Below, in pieces: positions 19,121 through 29,454 of a DNA stretch of 64,000 bases (the stretch's first letter is position 1; the number at the start of each line of letters is the position of its first letter). The notes beneath the pieces are model-generated. The model did not search any database, had not been told where the DNA came from, and saw nothing but the letters and a program-made list of their open reading frames with translations. Both the position numbers and the translations under genes were made by a program. The stretch comes from Ceratothoa steindachneri (lineage: Eukaryota; Arthropoda; Malacostraca; Isopoda; Cymothoidae): assembly GCA_963969495.1 (NCBI GenBank), contig OZ018331.1, positions 152,814,684-152,878,683 on the forward strand, read 5' to 3'.

Positions 19121-22105
19121 ATGTTGACCAGTTTTTTTCCGACATATAATATTCAGTTAATGAAAGTTTTGCTATTGAATAATTTTGTACAAATTGTTGT
19201 TGTTGTTGTACAAATTGTTATTTTTGTTGAAGATCTTGTTGCTAATATTATTTTTTTAATATCGATTTTAATTTTATCAGGAGATATTGAGCTCAACCCT
19301 GGACCTGGTCATCCTCGTCAGATAAAATGTCGTCTACTCTATATTAATATTAGGGGCCTACATGCCAATATTAAAGACTTGACTGCTTCATCCAAGTCTC
19401 ATGACATTTTACTCTGTTCAGAGACCCTGGTTTCAAATATGAGGCATGTCTCTGAACTACTTATACCAGGCTTCAAAAAACCAATTTTACTTAGGCGTGA
19501 TGCCATTCCTAGGGCTAGAGGATTGGCAGTTTACATTAGGAATGGTTACTCTGCTTCAAAGACCTCCTATGCTTGTTCTTGCCATGAGATGCAAGTTATG
19601 AAAGTATGTGGTAAGCAAAATAATTTTTATCTTTTTTCTGTCTATCGCAATCCAGACTTAGATGATACTATTTTTGATTGTCTGCTCCTTGCCATGGCCA
19701 AGGTACAGGAAAATGACCGGAAAGCCTGCTTTGTATTTATGGGAGACCTCAATGCTCATCATAGGCAATGGCTGTCTTCTGTCTCCCCTACTGACTGTCA
19801 TGGTATCAGGGCTTATGATTTTGCGTGTGAGTCGGGTTGTGAGCAAGTCATTAGGGAGCCTACCCATTCATCTGGGAACTGCCTTGACTTGGTTTTCACT
19901 GATTCCCCTGGAGTCGTTACAAGTGCTGTTGATCCTCCTGTGGGAACTTCTGACCACTGTGCAATTTCTATAACTATCTGTATTGAGCAATCTATTCCTA
20001 ATATAGCTCATACAAGCAAAGTATTCATCAAATCTCAAGTAGACTGGTGCAATATATTAAATGATATCTCCCGGATCAACTGGCCACTAATATATAAGGA
20101 GGTTGAAGCAGTTCGTATTTTGAATGATAAAATTGTTTCAATTATTGATAGACATGTTCCATTCCGTATGATCAGATATCGCACTAAGGACAAAGCCTGG
20201 TTTAATGATGACTGTAAGAGGGCTCATATGCAGAAACAAGAAGCCTACAACCTGTGGAAGGGGAGTAGATCTGCCTTTCTATGGGATAATTATGTGCACT
20301 ACAGAACAGCAGCTCAGAGGGTATATAATAATGCTGAAGTTGTATTCAATACTACCACAAAGGGAACTCTTCAGCGCACAGCAAATTCCCACAAATTCTG
20401 GACCACTCTCAAGTCTGCTCTTTTTGGGAATGATTCATCTATGCCACCCCTTCTTAAACCTGATGGTTCCATTACCCTTAGTCCTGAAGAAAAGGCAACA
20501 CTGTTGGCTGATGTTTTTGATAATAAACAAAGTAATGAGAATCTAACTCTACCTGACACTTGTTTCCCTGAACCAAGGTTAAACAAGATTGCTTTCCGTT
20601 CAAGTGAAGTAAAACAGTTACTTCTTGATCTGGATGCTTATGGTGGTACTGACCCAAATGGTATATTCCCTTTATTCTTTAAGAAAACTGCAGAGTATTT
20701 GGCTCCCAAGCTTTCCGTTATTCTTCGGAAGCTGGCGAGGAGTGGTAGTTTTTGCGAATGTTGGAGAATTGGTAACATCACTCCACTATGTAAAAGTGCA
20801 AGTGGTAGTTTTAACCCTACTGAATATAGGCCCATTTCTATAACTCCTGTTCTATCTAAGATTTTTGAACGTTTACTAGCTAAACGTTTAAGTACATTTG
20901 CCGAGCTTAATCGTCTGTTTCCCTTTTTACAGTTTGGATTTCGTAAGGGTCTGAGCACTTGTGATGCACTTCTCACAGTCTCCACCATTGTCCAAAAATC
21001 ATTAGACTCTGGTCAAGAAGTTCGCTTAGTTGGCCTAGATTTCAGTGCCGCATTTGACCGTGTCAATCCTAAGGCCCTGATATTTAAGTTGAAGCAGTTG
21101 GGAGTAGGTGGTGTATTTTTAAATATTATTGAACAATTTTTAACAAATCGACATCAAAAGGTTTATGTTGACAATAATTTTAGTGATGAGAGAGAGGTGC
21201 TATCTGGTGTACCACAAGGCAGTGTTCTTGGTCCTCTACTGTTTATTTTATATACCCATGATATGTGGTTTGGACTGGAAAATAGACTTATAGCCTATGC
21301 TGATGATGCTACTCTAATAGCCCCAGTCCCATCTCCTGAGTTGAGAGCATCGGTTGCAGAGTCTTTAAATAGAGATCTGGCTAAGATAAATGTTTGGTGC
21401 ACTTCATGGGGCATGAAGTTAAATGCAAAGAAAACCCAGAGTATGATTGTTAGCAGATCCAGAACACTAGATCCTCCCCATCCAGATCTTTTAATAAATA
21501 ACATTCCCATCTCCATATGTGATTCTTTTAAGTTGCTTGGAGTTATGCTTGACTCTAGGTTTACTTTTGAGAATCACATTCGATCTATTTCCTCCTCTAT
21601 TGCTCAAAAAATTGGCATTTTGAGGAAATCTTACAAAGTATTTGGAGAGCAGACTGTTCTTAAAAATTGTTTTAATGCTTTTATTCTTCCGTGTTTTGAA
21701 TATTGCGCCCCTGTTTGGAGTTCGGCAGCCAACTCTTATCTTAATTTATTAGATAAAAATTTGAGAGCAATAAAATTTTTAATTCCTGACCTCAAAGTTG
21801 ATCTGTGGCACAGGCGAGCAATAAGCTCCTTATGCATCTTATATAAAATTTTTAACAATGCAGATCATCCACTGCATCACGATCTGCCCAATTTATATGC
21901 CCCTCAACGAGTTACCAGAGGTGTACTAAATGCCAATAGTAGGGCCTTTACGCCTATGAGATTCAACACAACACAGTTTTCAAGAAGTTTCATTCCTAAC
22001 ACAACTAAAATGTGGAATGAACTTCCTACTGTTGTTGTTGAGTCCTTGGAACTTCAGAAATTTAAAGTGGGTGCTAATACATTTTTAATTAACAGAAACT
22101 TATAA
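19121..22105 (+). CDS. LINE K ORF2: 2A peptide, APE endonuclease and reverse transcriptase, 994 aa, intact
   Basis: This protein would nick target DNA and reverse-transcribe LINE RNA at the nick. Residues 14-53 form a strongly hydrophobic segment ending in the 2A signature GDIELNPGP (54-62). The endonuclease follows at about 70-290: YINIRGL, LLCSETL, VYRNPD, FMGDLNAHH, CLDLVFTDS and GTSDHCAIS, all catalytic residues present. RT at about 500-800: EYRPISITPVLSKIFERL, FGFRKGLSTCDALL, LDFSAAFDRV (motif A), SGVPQGSVLGPLLF (motif B), AYADDATLIA (catalytic), WGMKLNAKKTQSM and LLGVMLD. The C-terminal part has FNAFILPCFEYCAPVWSSAA and KMWNELPTVVVESL. The start is the first Met; Met14 (19160) is an alternative. 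No stop or frameshift is seen, unlike every other LINE here. Activity is inferred from integrity only. Confidence 0.92.
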   Translation: MLTSFFPTYNIQLMKVLLLNNFVQIVVVVVQIVIFVEDLVANIIFLISILILSGDIELNPGPGHPRQIKCRLLYINIRGLHANIKDLTASSKSHDILLCSETLVSNMRHVSELLIPGFKKPILLRRDAIPRARGLAVYIRNGYSASKTSYACSCHEMQVMKVCGKQNNFYLFSVYRNPDLDDTIFDCLLLAMAKVQENDRKACFVFMGDLNAHHRQWLSSVSPTDCHGIRAYDFACESGCEQVIREPTHSSGNCLDLVFTDSPGVVTSAVDPPVGTSDHCAISITICIEQSIPNIAHTSKVFIKSQVDWCNILNDISRINWPLIYKEVEAVRILNDKIVSIIDRHVPFRMIRYRTKDKAWFNDDCKRAHMQKQEAYNLWKGSRSAFLWDNYVHYRTAAQRVYNNAEVVFNTTTKGTLQRTANSHKFWTTLKSALFGNDSSMPPLLKPDGSITLSPEEKATLLADVFDNKQSNENLTLPDTCFPEPRLNKIAFRSSEVKQLLLDLDAYGGTDPNGIFPLFFKKTAEYLAPKLSVILRKLARSGSFCECWRIGNITPLCKSASGSFNPTEYRPISITPVLSKIFERLLAKRLSTFAELNRLFPFLQFGFRKGLSTCDALLTVSTIVQKSLDSGQEVRLVGLDFSAAFDRVNPKALIFKLKQLGVGGVFLNIIEQFLTNRHQKVYVDNNFSDEREVLSGVPQGSVLGPLLFILYTHDMWFGLENRLIAYADDATLIAPVPSPELRASVAESLNRDLAKINVWCTSWGMKLNAKKTQSMIVSRSRTLDPPHPDLLINNIPISICDSFKLLGVMLDSRFTFENHIRSISSSIAQKIGILRKSYKVFGEQTVLKNCFNAFILPCFEYCAPVWSSAANSYLNLLDKNLRAIKFLIPDLKVDLWHRRAISSLCILYKIFNNADHPLHHDLPNLYAPQRVTRGVLNANSRAFTPMRFNTTQFSRSFIPNTTKMWNELPTVVVESLELQKFKVGANTFLINRNL
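19280..19306 (+). other. 2A-type ribosome-skipping motif (GDIELNPGP)
   Basis: Codons 54-62 of LINE K ORF2. They match the 2A core D-[VI]-E-x-N-P-G-P preceded by Gly. In 2A peptides the ribosome fails to join the final Gly-Pro, giving two products: here a 61-residue hydrophobic leader and a 933-residue endonuclease/RT beginning with Pro. 2A-like motifs at LINE N-termini have been described in other animals and in trypanosome L1Tc. The upstream hydrophobic run could also act as a signal sequence. Confidence 0.8.
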
Positions 22106-22346
22106 CTTTAATATTTTATTCATTATCCACACATATATAATATTATAATATTTTTAACATTATAGCATTTAATTTTTTTTTTTTTTTTTTTTTTTTTAAT
22201 TTTCTATTTATTTATTATGTTTTTCTTAATCTTTGTTTCGTTTTTTCCATACCAGGTTTCTTTCCCCGCTGGGGCCCTTGGGCTTATAGCTATTTGCTCT
22301 TCCAGTTGGGGTTGTGGCTTGGAACTTTAATAATAATAATAATAAT
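22106..22346 (+). other. LINE K 3' UTR with poly-T tract and (TAA)n tail
   Basis: Contains about 28 T at 22171-22198, then CCCTTGGGCTTATAGC and CCAGTTGGGGTTGTGGCTTGG, ending in (TAA)n. This region would be recognised by the element's own RT. LINE F sequence resumes directly afterwards with TATGGTTCAGG. Confidence 0.8.
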
Positions 22347-23734
22347 ATGGTTCAGGAGGGGCCCGTCCACTCAGGCGGCCGTTACCATCGTTCATGACAG
22401 AATACAGAAAAAAACGCCAGCTACATCAAAAGACACTCTCCATCAGCAAGGACGTGGAAAAGGCCTTTGATAAAGTGTGACAAGATGGTCTCGTCCTGCG
22501 CCGATGACGAGACCATTCTCGTCAGTGGTTGTGGACCAGAAGAAATCGCGCTCCACGCACAAATAATACTAGACGCTAAGACAGATTATGATGATAAATG
22601 GCTGATTGCCACGAATCTTCAGAAGACACATATGATACTCTACGGCGCAAGAGATCACTTCATGCATAACTTACAAATCTTCTCACACACACCAGACATG
22701 AACCATCTAAACCCAACAAGGCTCGAATACACACAACACACAAAAATCCGTGGGGTATCTGCCTACAAGACCCTCAGGTTCAATATACACCAGAACATAA
22801 CACAAGCAAGAGCCTTACATACAAACACATCGCTGCGCAGGTTCTACCCTGCGGGCAAAAAACTACAATTACACCTATACAAAACACTCGTGCGACCTCT
22901 TCTCACGTACGCCCCACTGCCACTCGTAGCCGCGAGTGACACGTGGCAGCAGAAGGCTCAGCGCATTCAGAACACTGCTTTGAAGCGCGCTTGCCGCTCT
23001 CCCCTTTACACGAGTATGTCCACACTACATGACAACAACAAATTAGCACCCCTCAACACATATGCTCACACCAGACTCACGAAACAACTCGGGAAACTCG
23101 CCAGAAACCCATTATGCACCGCACTACATGTAAAAAGGTATGCGATAGCACCGCGATACCCCGCGGCCCATGACCACCCGCAACCCATACCGTTCTTTGC
23201 ATAAACTAAAGACATCATGAATAACGCGTTTCCGACTAAGCAGACACGCTCTCCTTCCTGACCAGCCTCCAACCGTCGTCCAGTCACGAACAACTCGAGA
23301 ACAACCTAACTACATTGGTGTCTAGCTACCAACCTATCAACTCTCCCAATCCCCTCTTAAGTTTACCGCAACCTTTTCCTTTACGATTGCCTGTTCGCCT
23401 GTGTTTCACAGCGATCCCTTTTTGTCCTTTCTATACACAAATGATGATGATGATGAATATTGGACTACTACGCTCTACTGACAACCTTTGGATAAAGCAT
23501 TTTTACTTGCTTAGTAACGGAATTTGAGTAGCGCCTACATAGAAGAGCGCCTATTCTCAAGGTCTTACGGTGAATTACGCTTCACGCTTCGAAAAAGAGA
23601 AATACTTAATTTTCATCGAAGATTCATAACAGAATGAGCGCTTAAGCACCTCACTGCTCCCCTCCCTCGCCCTGCGTGTGAACCTGCTAGGATGTCTGCT
23701 ATTCATTGATTTCGTCTTAACTATGTCGGCCACT

Positions 23735-24275
23735 TGGACTGACATAATTAAGGGCTTATGTTAAAACTGGTTTGAGGACTAGCCCACAGCGGAAGCGTAA
23801 GTCAGAAATTATCTCGAAACTGGGGCATAACTGCGAGTCCCGGACGGAAGAGAGATCCTCATCGCCCCGGGCACCCGGCCAGAATCATAGAGGGAAGTAC
23901 ACCCGTCTATATGTAGTTGGATACATTTATGGTGTAAGTACCCGAGAAGGGGTGGCAAAACTTTAGCAGTCGTTGATTCGGCTACTACTGCATCAAGTCC
24001 ACCACAATTCATCCCTCTTGAAGTTGCCACTCGAGACCCATCCCATCCATCCCTCATCCATCATTCTGGCAGAAAACGAGCGGGGAAACAGCAGGAAAAT
24101 GGACGGGGGCGTTTTTTCACCATTTTTAGGACTCGCACCTGAACTTACCTGCATTATCCATTACCTCCTTTACCACTTCATAACTTTTTTTTTCACTCCA
24201 AAACACCATAATTACACTTTGGTTTAAGAAAAAAAGAAGACATCACAAGAGAACATAGTAAGGACAACGAAGACT
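23735..24275 (+). promoter_or_regulatory. LINE E 5' UTR
   Basis: Non-coding leader before the ORF1 ATG. Block 23944-24005 aligns with LINE F 16932-16995. The beginning is approximate because no second copy of E is available. Confidence 0.5.
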
Positions 24276-25530
24276 ATGGAGACCCTCACTAAGAGGGTTC
24301 CCCTAGGGACCATCTCCGGAAAAAAGAACCCTGACAAAAGGCACCTATGTGAAACCCTCTACTTCGAGCTAAAAGTGGCACTAGTGAAACTTATTGAAGT
24401 TTCATCTGGTTTCATCGCTCTATGTGCAGAGACCAAGGACGTGGACCACCTCCTATCGGAAGAGGTAGCGAGGGTCCTACGGAACACTGGCCTAGAAGCG
24501 AAAACCCCTCCACAAGTGGCAGAAAAACAGAAGCGTGATCTGCCGCAAAGTGGAAAGATGGGTGGGTGAGCATACACCCGAGGAGCTCAAGGAAGAGATC
24601 ACCAAGAGCAACCCCGGGGCCCAAGTTCGCGAAATAATCAAATTTCGCGAACACACCCACGTTTTTTAAATAACATTCGCTACCACAGAAATAGCAAAAA
24701 AATCGACTCAGAATGGAATACTGGTATTCAATATGAGAATACCAGGCGAAAATATACAGCAGGAAAAATTTAATAGCATACAAATGTGCTTTGAATGCTA
24801 CAAACTCGAAGAGCACATGACAACGACATGACCAGACAAAAACAAACTGTGGTGCAGTGAATGCGCCACAGAAGGGCACCGATTTGACAAATGCGAGAGC
24901 ACCAAGAAGAGATGCCTAAATTGCAAAGGGGAACACAGGACCATGGCCCTGAACTGCCCTAAGCGCCGCGAAATTATTAAAAGAAAGGAAGAAGAAGAGA
25001 GGAAAGCCAAAGAAACTACATACGCGAACGCCGCCAAGAAAAATGCGGAAATAAAGTCTGCATCTGCACTTGCACAGATGAATATGACGGAAGATTTGAG
25101 TGCAAATATATTAACCTGCATTACCCACGCAAAAGTGGCAAATGCGGTAAAACCTGGCTGCTATAACCAGGTACTGAAAGCCCTCTTGAAGGCGAATAAT
25201 CTCTCTTCAGTAATTATGCCTGAAGACCTCTAATGCTCCAAGGCATTCAAGGACTCAGTCATAAAGAATAATAGCGTCAAGTCTGGACTGGAGAAGATTT
25301 TTGAAGCTCCCTGAACGGAGGAATCCAAAGAGGACGACGAAGAGAAGAAGGCTGAAAGTGAGGAGGGATCCTACTCTTCTGACAACGAAGAGGGCCTCTG
25401 CACCCGTACACTAGCTACGAAGAGCAGGTCCAAAAACCCGAGTCCCCCTCCGAAAAAGAAAAAGCCTGGGCCATAGAAAACCACCTAGCTAGCCCCCAAG
25501 AGGAAGAATAATAAGAAGAAGCATAGGTAA
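24276..25530 (+). pseudogene. LINE E ORF1, gag-like zinc-knuckle protein (broken)
   Basis: The ATG at 24276 (METLTKRVPLG) opens 97 codons resembling LINE A ORF1: VALVKLIEVSSGFIALCAE aligns with IALVRLLDTHNGYAAICSK. After frameshifts the knuckles appear at 24785-24965. CFECYKLEEHMTTT is missing its last Cys, now a TGA stop. CSECATEGHRFDKC is intact (Cx2Cx4Hx4C), and CLNCKGEHRTMALNC is intact. Then follow a charged Lys/Glu segment, TYANAAKKN, and a basic tail (PPKKKKPGP...KRKNNKKKHR) to TAA at 25528-25530, 12 nt before ORF2. Confidence 0.78.
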
Positions 25531-25542
25531 AAACAATTCACC

Positions 25543-28270
25543 ATGTTACGGAACGCACTGAAGATACTTGAAATTAATACCAACAGCTGGACGACGAAGG
25601 GAATTCTTTACGGAAATGTATTCAGGGAAATTGATGCAGACATCATCTTAATTTGAGAACACGGGATCGACACGCGTAGTGTAAAAATGAAAATCTGGAA
25701 CTACGATGTTTTGATCACAAATTATTCGCAGGAGCGGTTCCACGGAGCCGCTATTGAAATAAGGAAAGGGATTAAATACAAGCAAATAAGAAATCTAGAA
25801 GAATCCTACCTCGCGATTGAGATCGAACTCGACTTAGGAAAGTTAGTCATTGCTACCGGATATCAACCACCAAGGAGAGATGTGTTACCAATTCACACTC
25901 TCACTGGCCTATTTGGCAGAAGAGCCCCCACTATATTGATGGGGGATTTGAACGCCAGCTGCCGAGAATCCGGTTACAAGAACTTCAGCGGTATAAGAAG
26001 AAGCCTGGGCCTGTTGCTGGACAGAAATATTGCCCAGCGAATAGGCCCCGACTTCCCCACCTATGTTAGAGCAGGAAGTGACACAAAACCAGACATCCGT
26101 TTCGCGAATCGTCAGCTGCCGTTCAATTACTACATGGAACCAGTCCAGGTACCATGTAGTGACCATATAGGAATCCTACTCACTATCAACAGGAACTTTA
26201 TACTAGTTCCAGCTGTAGTCAGAAAGAACTACAAAAGAGCAGACTGGACACGGTACGCGCGCCTTCTCGAGACCTACGATCCGCCCAACTTAGACGAGGC
26301 AATTCTCGAAGAGATTGACGAGGCACTCTACGACCTCAATAACCATCTCATCAACGCAGATAGGGCTTGTATCCCTAAATCTGAGTATAGGACCATATCT
26401 ACCTACGGATGGACCGAATATATGAAGGAATTATACCGTGAGCTGAAGTTATTGTATGAAATCAATATCGTGAATGCATCAGATCACTCAATGCAGCGAA
26501 GTAAAGAAGTCAAAGAAGAACTGAACCAGTTGATCCTCGAGCAACAGTGTAGAAGATAGGAGGACGCGATCGATAGCCTCGATCACGAAACGACTCCCAA
26601 AGACTTTTGGAAAAAGATCCGAAATCTCAAAGGATCGACTGGGAAGAAGAAACAGAAGATCGAGCTACAAAAATAAGATGGAAACATCGAAACGGAAAAA
26701 GAAAGAATTGAAGAGATATTCCGAAGTTACTGGGAAAAGATCTTCAGTATAACTGAAGAGAAAAGCGAAGACTATGACCTAAAGTTTGAAAGCAACATCA
26801 TCGACGAGCTTAACGAACAAATACACAAGACGCACCTTCACCACCAGGTGGATAGACAACGCAACGGAGACGCCGAGATTACAAAAGAAGAACTACTCGG
26901 CACGCTCCACTCATTCCAACAAAAAGTTTCTGGACAATCGGAGCTTACAAAGCTAAACTTTGAAAAGGCACCAGCCAATGTCATCGAAGAGATGAGAAGA
27001 ATATATAACGCCTGTCTGAACATGGGATACTTTCCAGATGCTTATAAAACGGCTAAGATGATTTTCTTGCCTAAGCACTGAAAGAACCAACGTTGAAGGA
27101 GAGATATCGGCCAAATTCACTTCTAGAATTTAACGGGAAGATCTTCGAGAAGATCCTCAACAAAAGACTGGTGTCTCACCTGGAGGAGAACTCCAGGGTT
27201 TAGGAGGAAGCGAAGTATGGAGATGGCGATTAATGTCATCAGGGAAAAGCTAGCCTAAACAAAACGGGAAAAGAGTTACGTGGATATTGTTTGTCGGGAT
27301 GTATCAAAGGCGTTTGATAAGGTGTAGGAACGGGGAATGCAGTACAAGATCTTACGACTGGGCCTAAGTGAAAACTTAGAAAGAACTATATCTTGGAGAG
27401 AGTGGCGTACATCAGTTTAGGATGCACGGACGGACCAATGTTTCCGCTCACTATGGGCCTCCCGCAGGATGGGTACCTATCCCCCACTCTTTACTTGATT
27501 TACACCGCATATGTCCCAGGCCCTGTAAGCCCCACTTGCCTCAACATTCAATTCGCCGATGATTTCACCAGATAATCACTTGTCTATGGAGGAATGCGCC
27601 TTGGCAAGCTCGTATGACAGCAGCAGGAATTGAAAATCTTAACACTTACGAGGCCTGGTGGAAGATCCGCACCAACCAGGAAAAGTTCAAAGCAGTCCCC
27701 ATAGGCAGGAGAGTACCTTACGACGTCAAGGTAGGGGATAGACGATATCCCTACACCACGGAGTGCAATGTACTCGGAATAAAGATTATCTCATCCGGGT
27801 ACAAGAAGCACGTCCAAGAACGAATAACCAAGGCCACTGCTGCAGTCAAGACTCTATATAGGTTCAGAAATCTTCGTCAAAGCACTAAGAAAAAGATCTA
27901 CAATGCACTTGTAAGATCGACGCTGATATACTTCGCTCCTGCCCTCTCGTGTGTCTCGAAGACACAAAAGAGGAAACTACAAGTGGTGCAGAATAAATGT
28001 ACGTACCTAATTACAGGTACACGCAGAAGAGAAAGAAGACGACAAGAAGAGCTGCCCCGGGAGGCGGGGTTAAGTCCCATTAACATTGTCATAGAAGAAC
28101 GGACAAACAATATGCTAGAAATGGTTAATCGTGAATTGGACGATGAAATCGTCCAAATGATTGACCAGAAGAGGAATAAGTCGCGCCGGATTTCCAAGCT
28201 CCGCCGGGGTTTTAGCTGGCGGAGCAGAAGCGCCGTTCTACGCATGATGATAGAAAGGTTTTTGCCCTAA
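25543..28270 (+). pseudogene. LINE E ORF2, endonuclease and reverse transcriptase (broken)
   Basis: The start at 25543 (MLRNALKILEINTNSW) is followed by a TGA in place of the residue before EHGID. The endonuclease is otherwise well kept (25687-26559: SQERFHGAAIEI, TGYQPPRRDVL, MGDLNASCRESGY, KPDIRFAN, PCSDHIGILL). Then come further stops, the linker and an RT broken into pieces: YRPNSLLEFNGKIFEKIL, a degraded motif A (27300-27330), MGLPQDGYLSPTLYLIYT where VPQG is expected, and QFADDFTR with both catalytic Asp (27550-27573). The C-terminal tail is open for 218 codons (27614-28270: YNALVRSTLIYFAPALS). Not functional. Confidence 0.85.
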
Positions 28271-28562
28271 ACCAATATAAAAACCCGACTTAAAAAAAGC
28301 TAACCTAACAATGCAACCTCACCGATTACTACAAATTCACCGATGAAGACTCAAATCTACCGATGAAGACCGAAATTTACCGAAGAAGACATCCACGAAA
28401 AAACAAAAAAAACAAATTGCACACATTACAAAATATAGAAAAAAACAAAGACTCTAAGCAAAACAATAAAGTAATTAATAAAACAATTATTACCACAACA
28501 GCAAATGCCCATATAATATCCAAAGACATTAATTGATTTTGAAGACAAATGGCTTGAACACC

Positions 28563-28566
<4 letters not shown>
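28271..28566 (+). other. LINE E 3' UTR with short ACCGATGAAGAC-type repeats
   Basis: Four imperfect units of about 18-20 nt built on ACCGATGAAGAC lie at 28318-28390, followed by A-rich DNA and the terminal motif GGCTTGAACACC at 28551-28562. Confidence 0.65.

Positions 28567-28638
<72 letters not shown>
28567..28638. repeat. (TA)n microsatellite at the 3' end of LINE E
   Basis: About 72 bp of TA repeat joined to the LINE E 3' end. Confidence 0.97.
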
Positions 28639-28643
<5 letters not shown>

Positions 28644-28699
28644 ACTCAAAGTCAACAGAGGAACTACAAAACCAAAAATACTTAAAAGCGATAGGCCTG

Positions 28700-29016
28700 A
28701 TCACCAGGCTCTAGCATCTCTTTACACCCCTCCACACTTCTTTCTCTTTTCATCACTGGTCTACTTTCCGCTATCTATCCACACACCCTCACTCTATCCC
28801 CTACCTACATCTACTCCTACAAGACATGAATAATTCCATTTTTGTTCATTCCCTGAAGATGACCTAACATGGTCGAAAGACGTCTAAGAATAAAGAATGT
28901 CATTCGCGGATGTTTTTTCTCGCCTCGAAGACCCCGTTAAAAAACTTGTAAGAAATATTAAGAAAATGCAAGTTAAAATTAATAACGATGCCACAGCTGT
29001 GGATTTCAATAGAACC

Positions 29017-29018
<2 letters not shown>
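28700..29018. other. Unassigned stretch, possibly PLE-derived
   Basis: Contains CCTGAAGATGACCT...GGTCGAAAGACGTCT (28852-28890), the sort of sequence common in terminal regions of Penelope-like elements. No coding motif supports this, so it is a guess. The open frame at 28897-29145 is short and continues only because of (TA)n. Confidence 0.25.

Positions 29019-29019
<1 letters not shown>

Positions 29020-29079
<60 letters not shown>
29020..29079. repeat. (TA)n microsatellite
   Basis: About 60 bp of TA repeat forming the left border of the second palindrome. Confidence 0.97.
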
Positions 29080-29082
<3 letters not shown>

Positions 29083-29380
29083 TGCAATATCCCGCAGGAA
29101 AAAATTAAAAGGTGTTTCCAAGTACAAGAAATAGTATTATATTAGAGGTATATATACGAAAGAAAAATATGAAAGACCGCCTCAAAAACAAGAAATCACC
29201 TCTTCCTCATTGGTGATTTCTTGTTTTTGAGTTTTTTAGGCGGTCTTTTATATTTTTCTTTCGTATATATACCTCTAATATAATACTATTTCTTGTAGTT
29301 ATCCTTGATAAGGAACTTAATAAAGTTCGAAAGTACTTGGAAACACCTTTTCATTTTTTCCTGCGGGATATTGCATTCAT
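29080..29380. repeat. Second large palindrome bounded by (TA)n
   Basis: Left arm 29080-29200 and right arm 29212-29380 are near-perfect reverse complements around an 11-nt loop. The right arm has an extra segment of about 38 nt (29297-29334: TAGTTATCC...TTCGAAAG). The extra segment and its surroundings resemble 53620-53740, so the right arm is probably the original and the left the copy. (TA)n lies directly to the left and, after about 39 nt, to the right. Confidence 0.9.
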
Positions 29381-29414
29381 TTGCCACCCTCACGTGATAC
29401 TTTGTGAGTTTTTC

Positions 29415-29419
<5 letters not shown>

Positions 29420-29448
<29 letters not shown>
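29420..29448. repeat. (TA)n microsatellite
   Basis: Short TA array closing the palindrome region. It is preceded by ACTTTGTGAGTTTTT, which recurs in reverse at 33283-33297 next to another (TA)n. Confidence 0.95.

Positions 29449-29454
<6 letters not shown>

Larger units (their letters stand above)
18456..22346 (+). mobile_element. LINE K, apparently complete LINE with 2A motif, inserted in LINE F
   Basis: About 3.9 kb: 5' UTR 18456-19120, one long ORF 19121-22105, and a 3' UTR with poly-T, GGGCTTATAGC and a terminal (TAA)n at about 22329-22346. It interrupts LINE F's RT between neighbouring motifs. No ORF1 precedes ORF2. The group is CR1/L2-like by motif style; exact clade not assigned. The coding sequence shows no internal stop, so this is the youngest and best-preserved LINE in the window. 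Confidence 0.9.
17760..23204 (+). pseudogene. LINE F reverse transcriptase (interrupted by LINE K)
   Basis: The left half (to 18455) reads SFFWRHLKRLLGTDPPKP, KRAPGSSGLPATLI, NNYRPIALLKHLGKIL and, one frame over, RLRKYLEERYWFF. After LINE K the right half gives GFRRGPSTQAAV, motif A (DVEKAFDKV, about 22455), then a jump straight to SCADDETIL (about 22495). The segment between motif A and the catalytic ADD, including PQG, is therefore deleted. A long open C-terminal part follows (22467-23204: KTLVRPLLTYAPL, RIQNTALKRACR) to its stop. Inactive because of the nested insertion and the deletion. Confidence 0.8.
16611..23456 (+). mobile_element. LINE F, Jockey-like retrotransposon split by LINE K
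   Basis: Pieces in order on the plus strand: 5' UTR (16611-17120), ORF1-like stretch fused to the endonuclease C-terminus (17120-17712), RT N-terminus (17760-18455), LINE K (18456-22346), RT remainder (22347-23204) and a 3' UTR ending in a (TGA)n/(ATG)n tail at 23440-23456. The two RT halves join logically: ...INCRLRKYLEERYWFF before K and GFRRGPSTQAAV after it, neighbouring RT motifs. The start is approximate. Confidence 0.8.
23735..28566 (+). mobile_element. LINE E, near full-length Jockey-like retrotransposon
   Basis: 5' UTR (to 24275), zinc-knuckle ORF1 (24276-25530), ORF2 (25543-28270) and a 3' UTR ending in ACAAATGGCTTGAACACC, directly followed by (TA)n. It has the same architecture as A-D but is a separate family, sharing a 5' UTR block with LINE F. 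Both ORFs are broken. The preceding stretch 23457-23734 has nothing recognisable. Confidence 0.82.
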
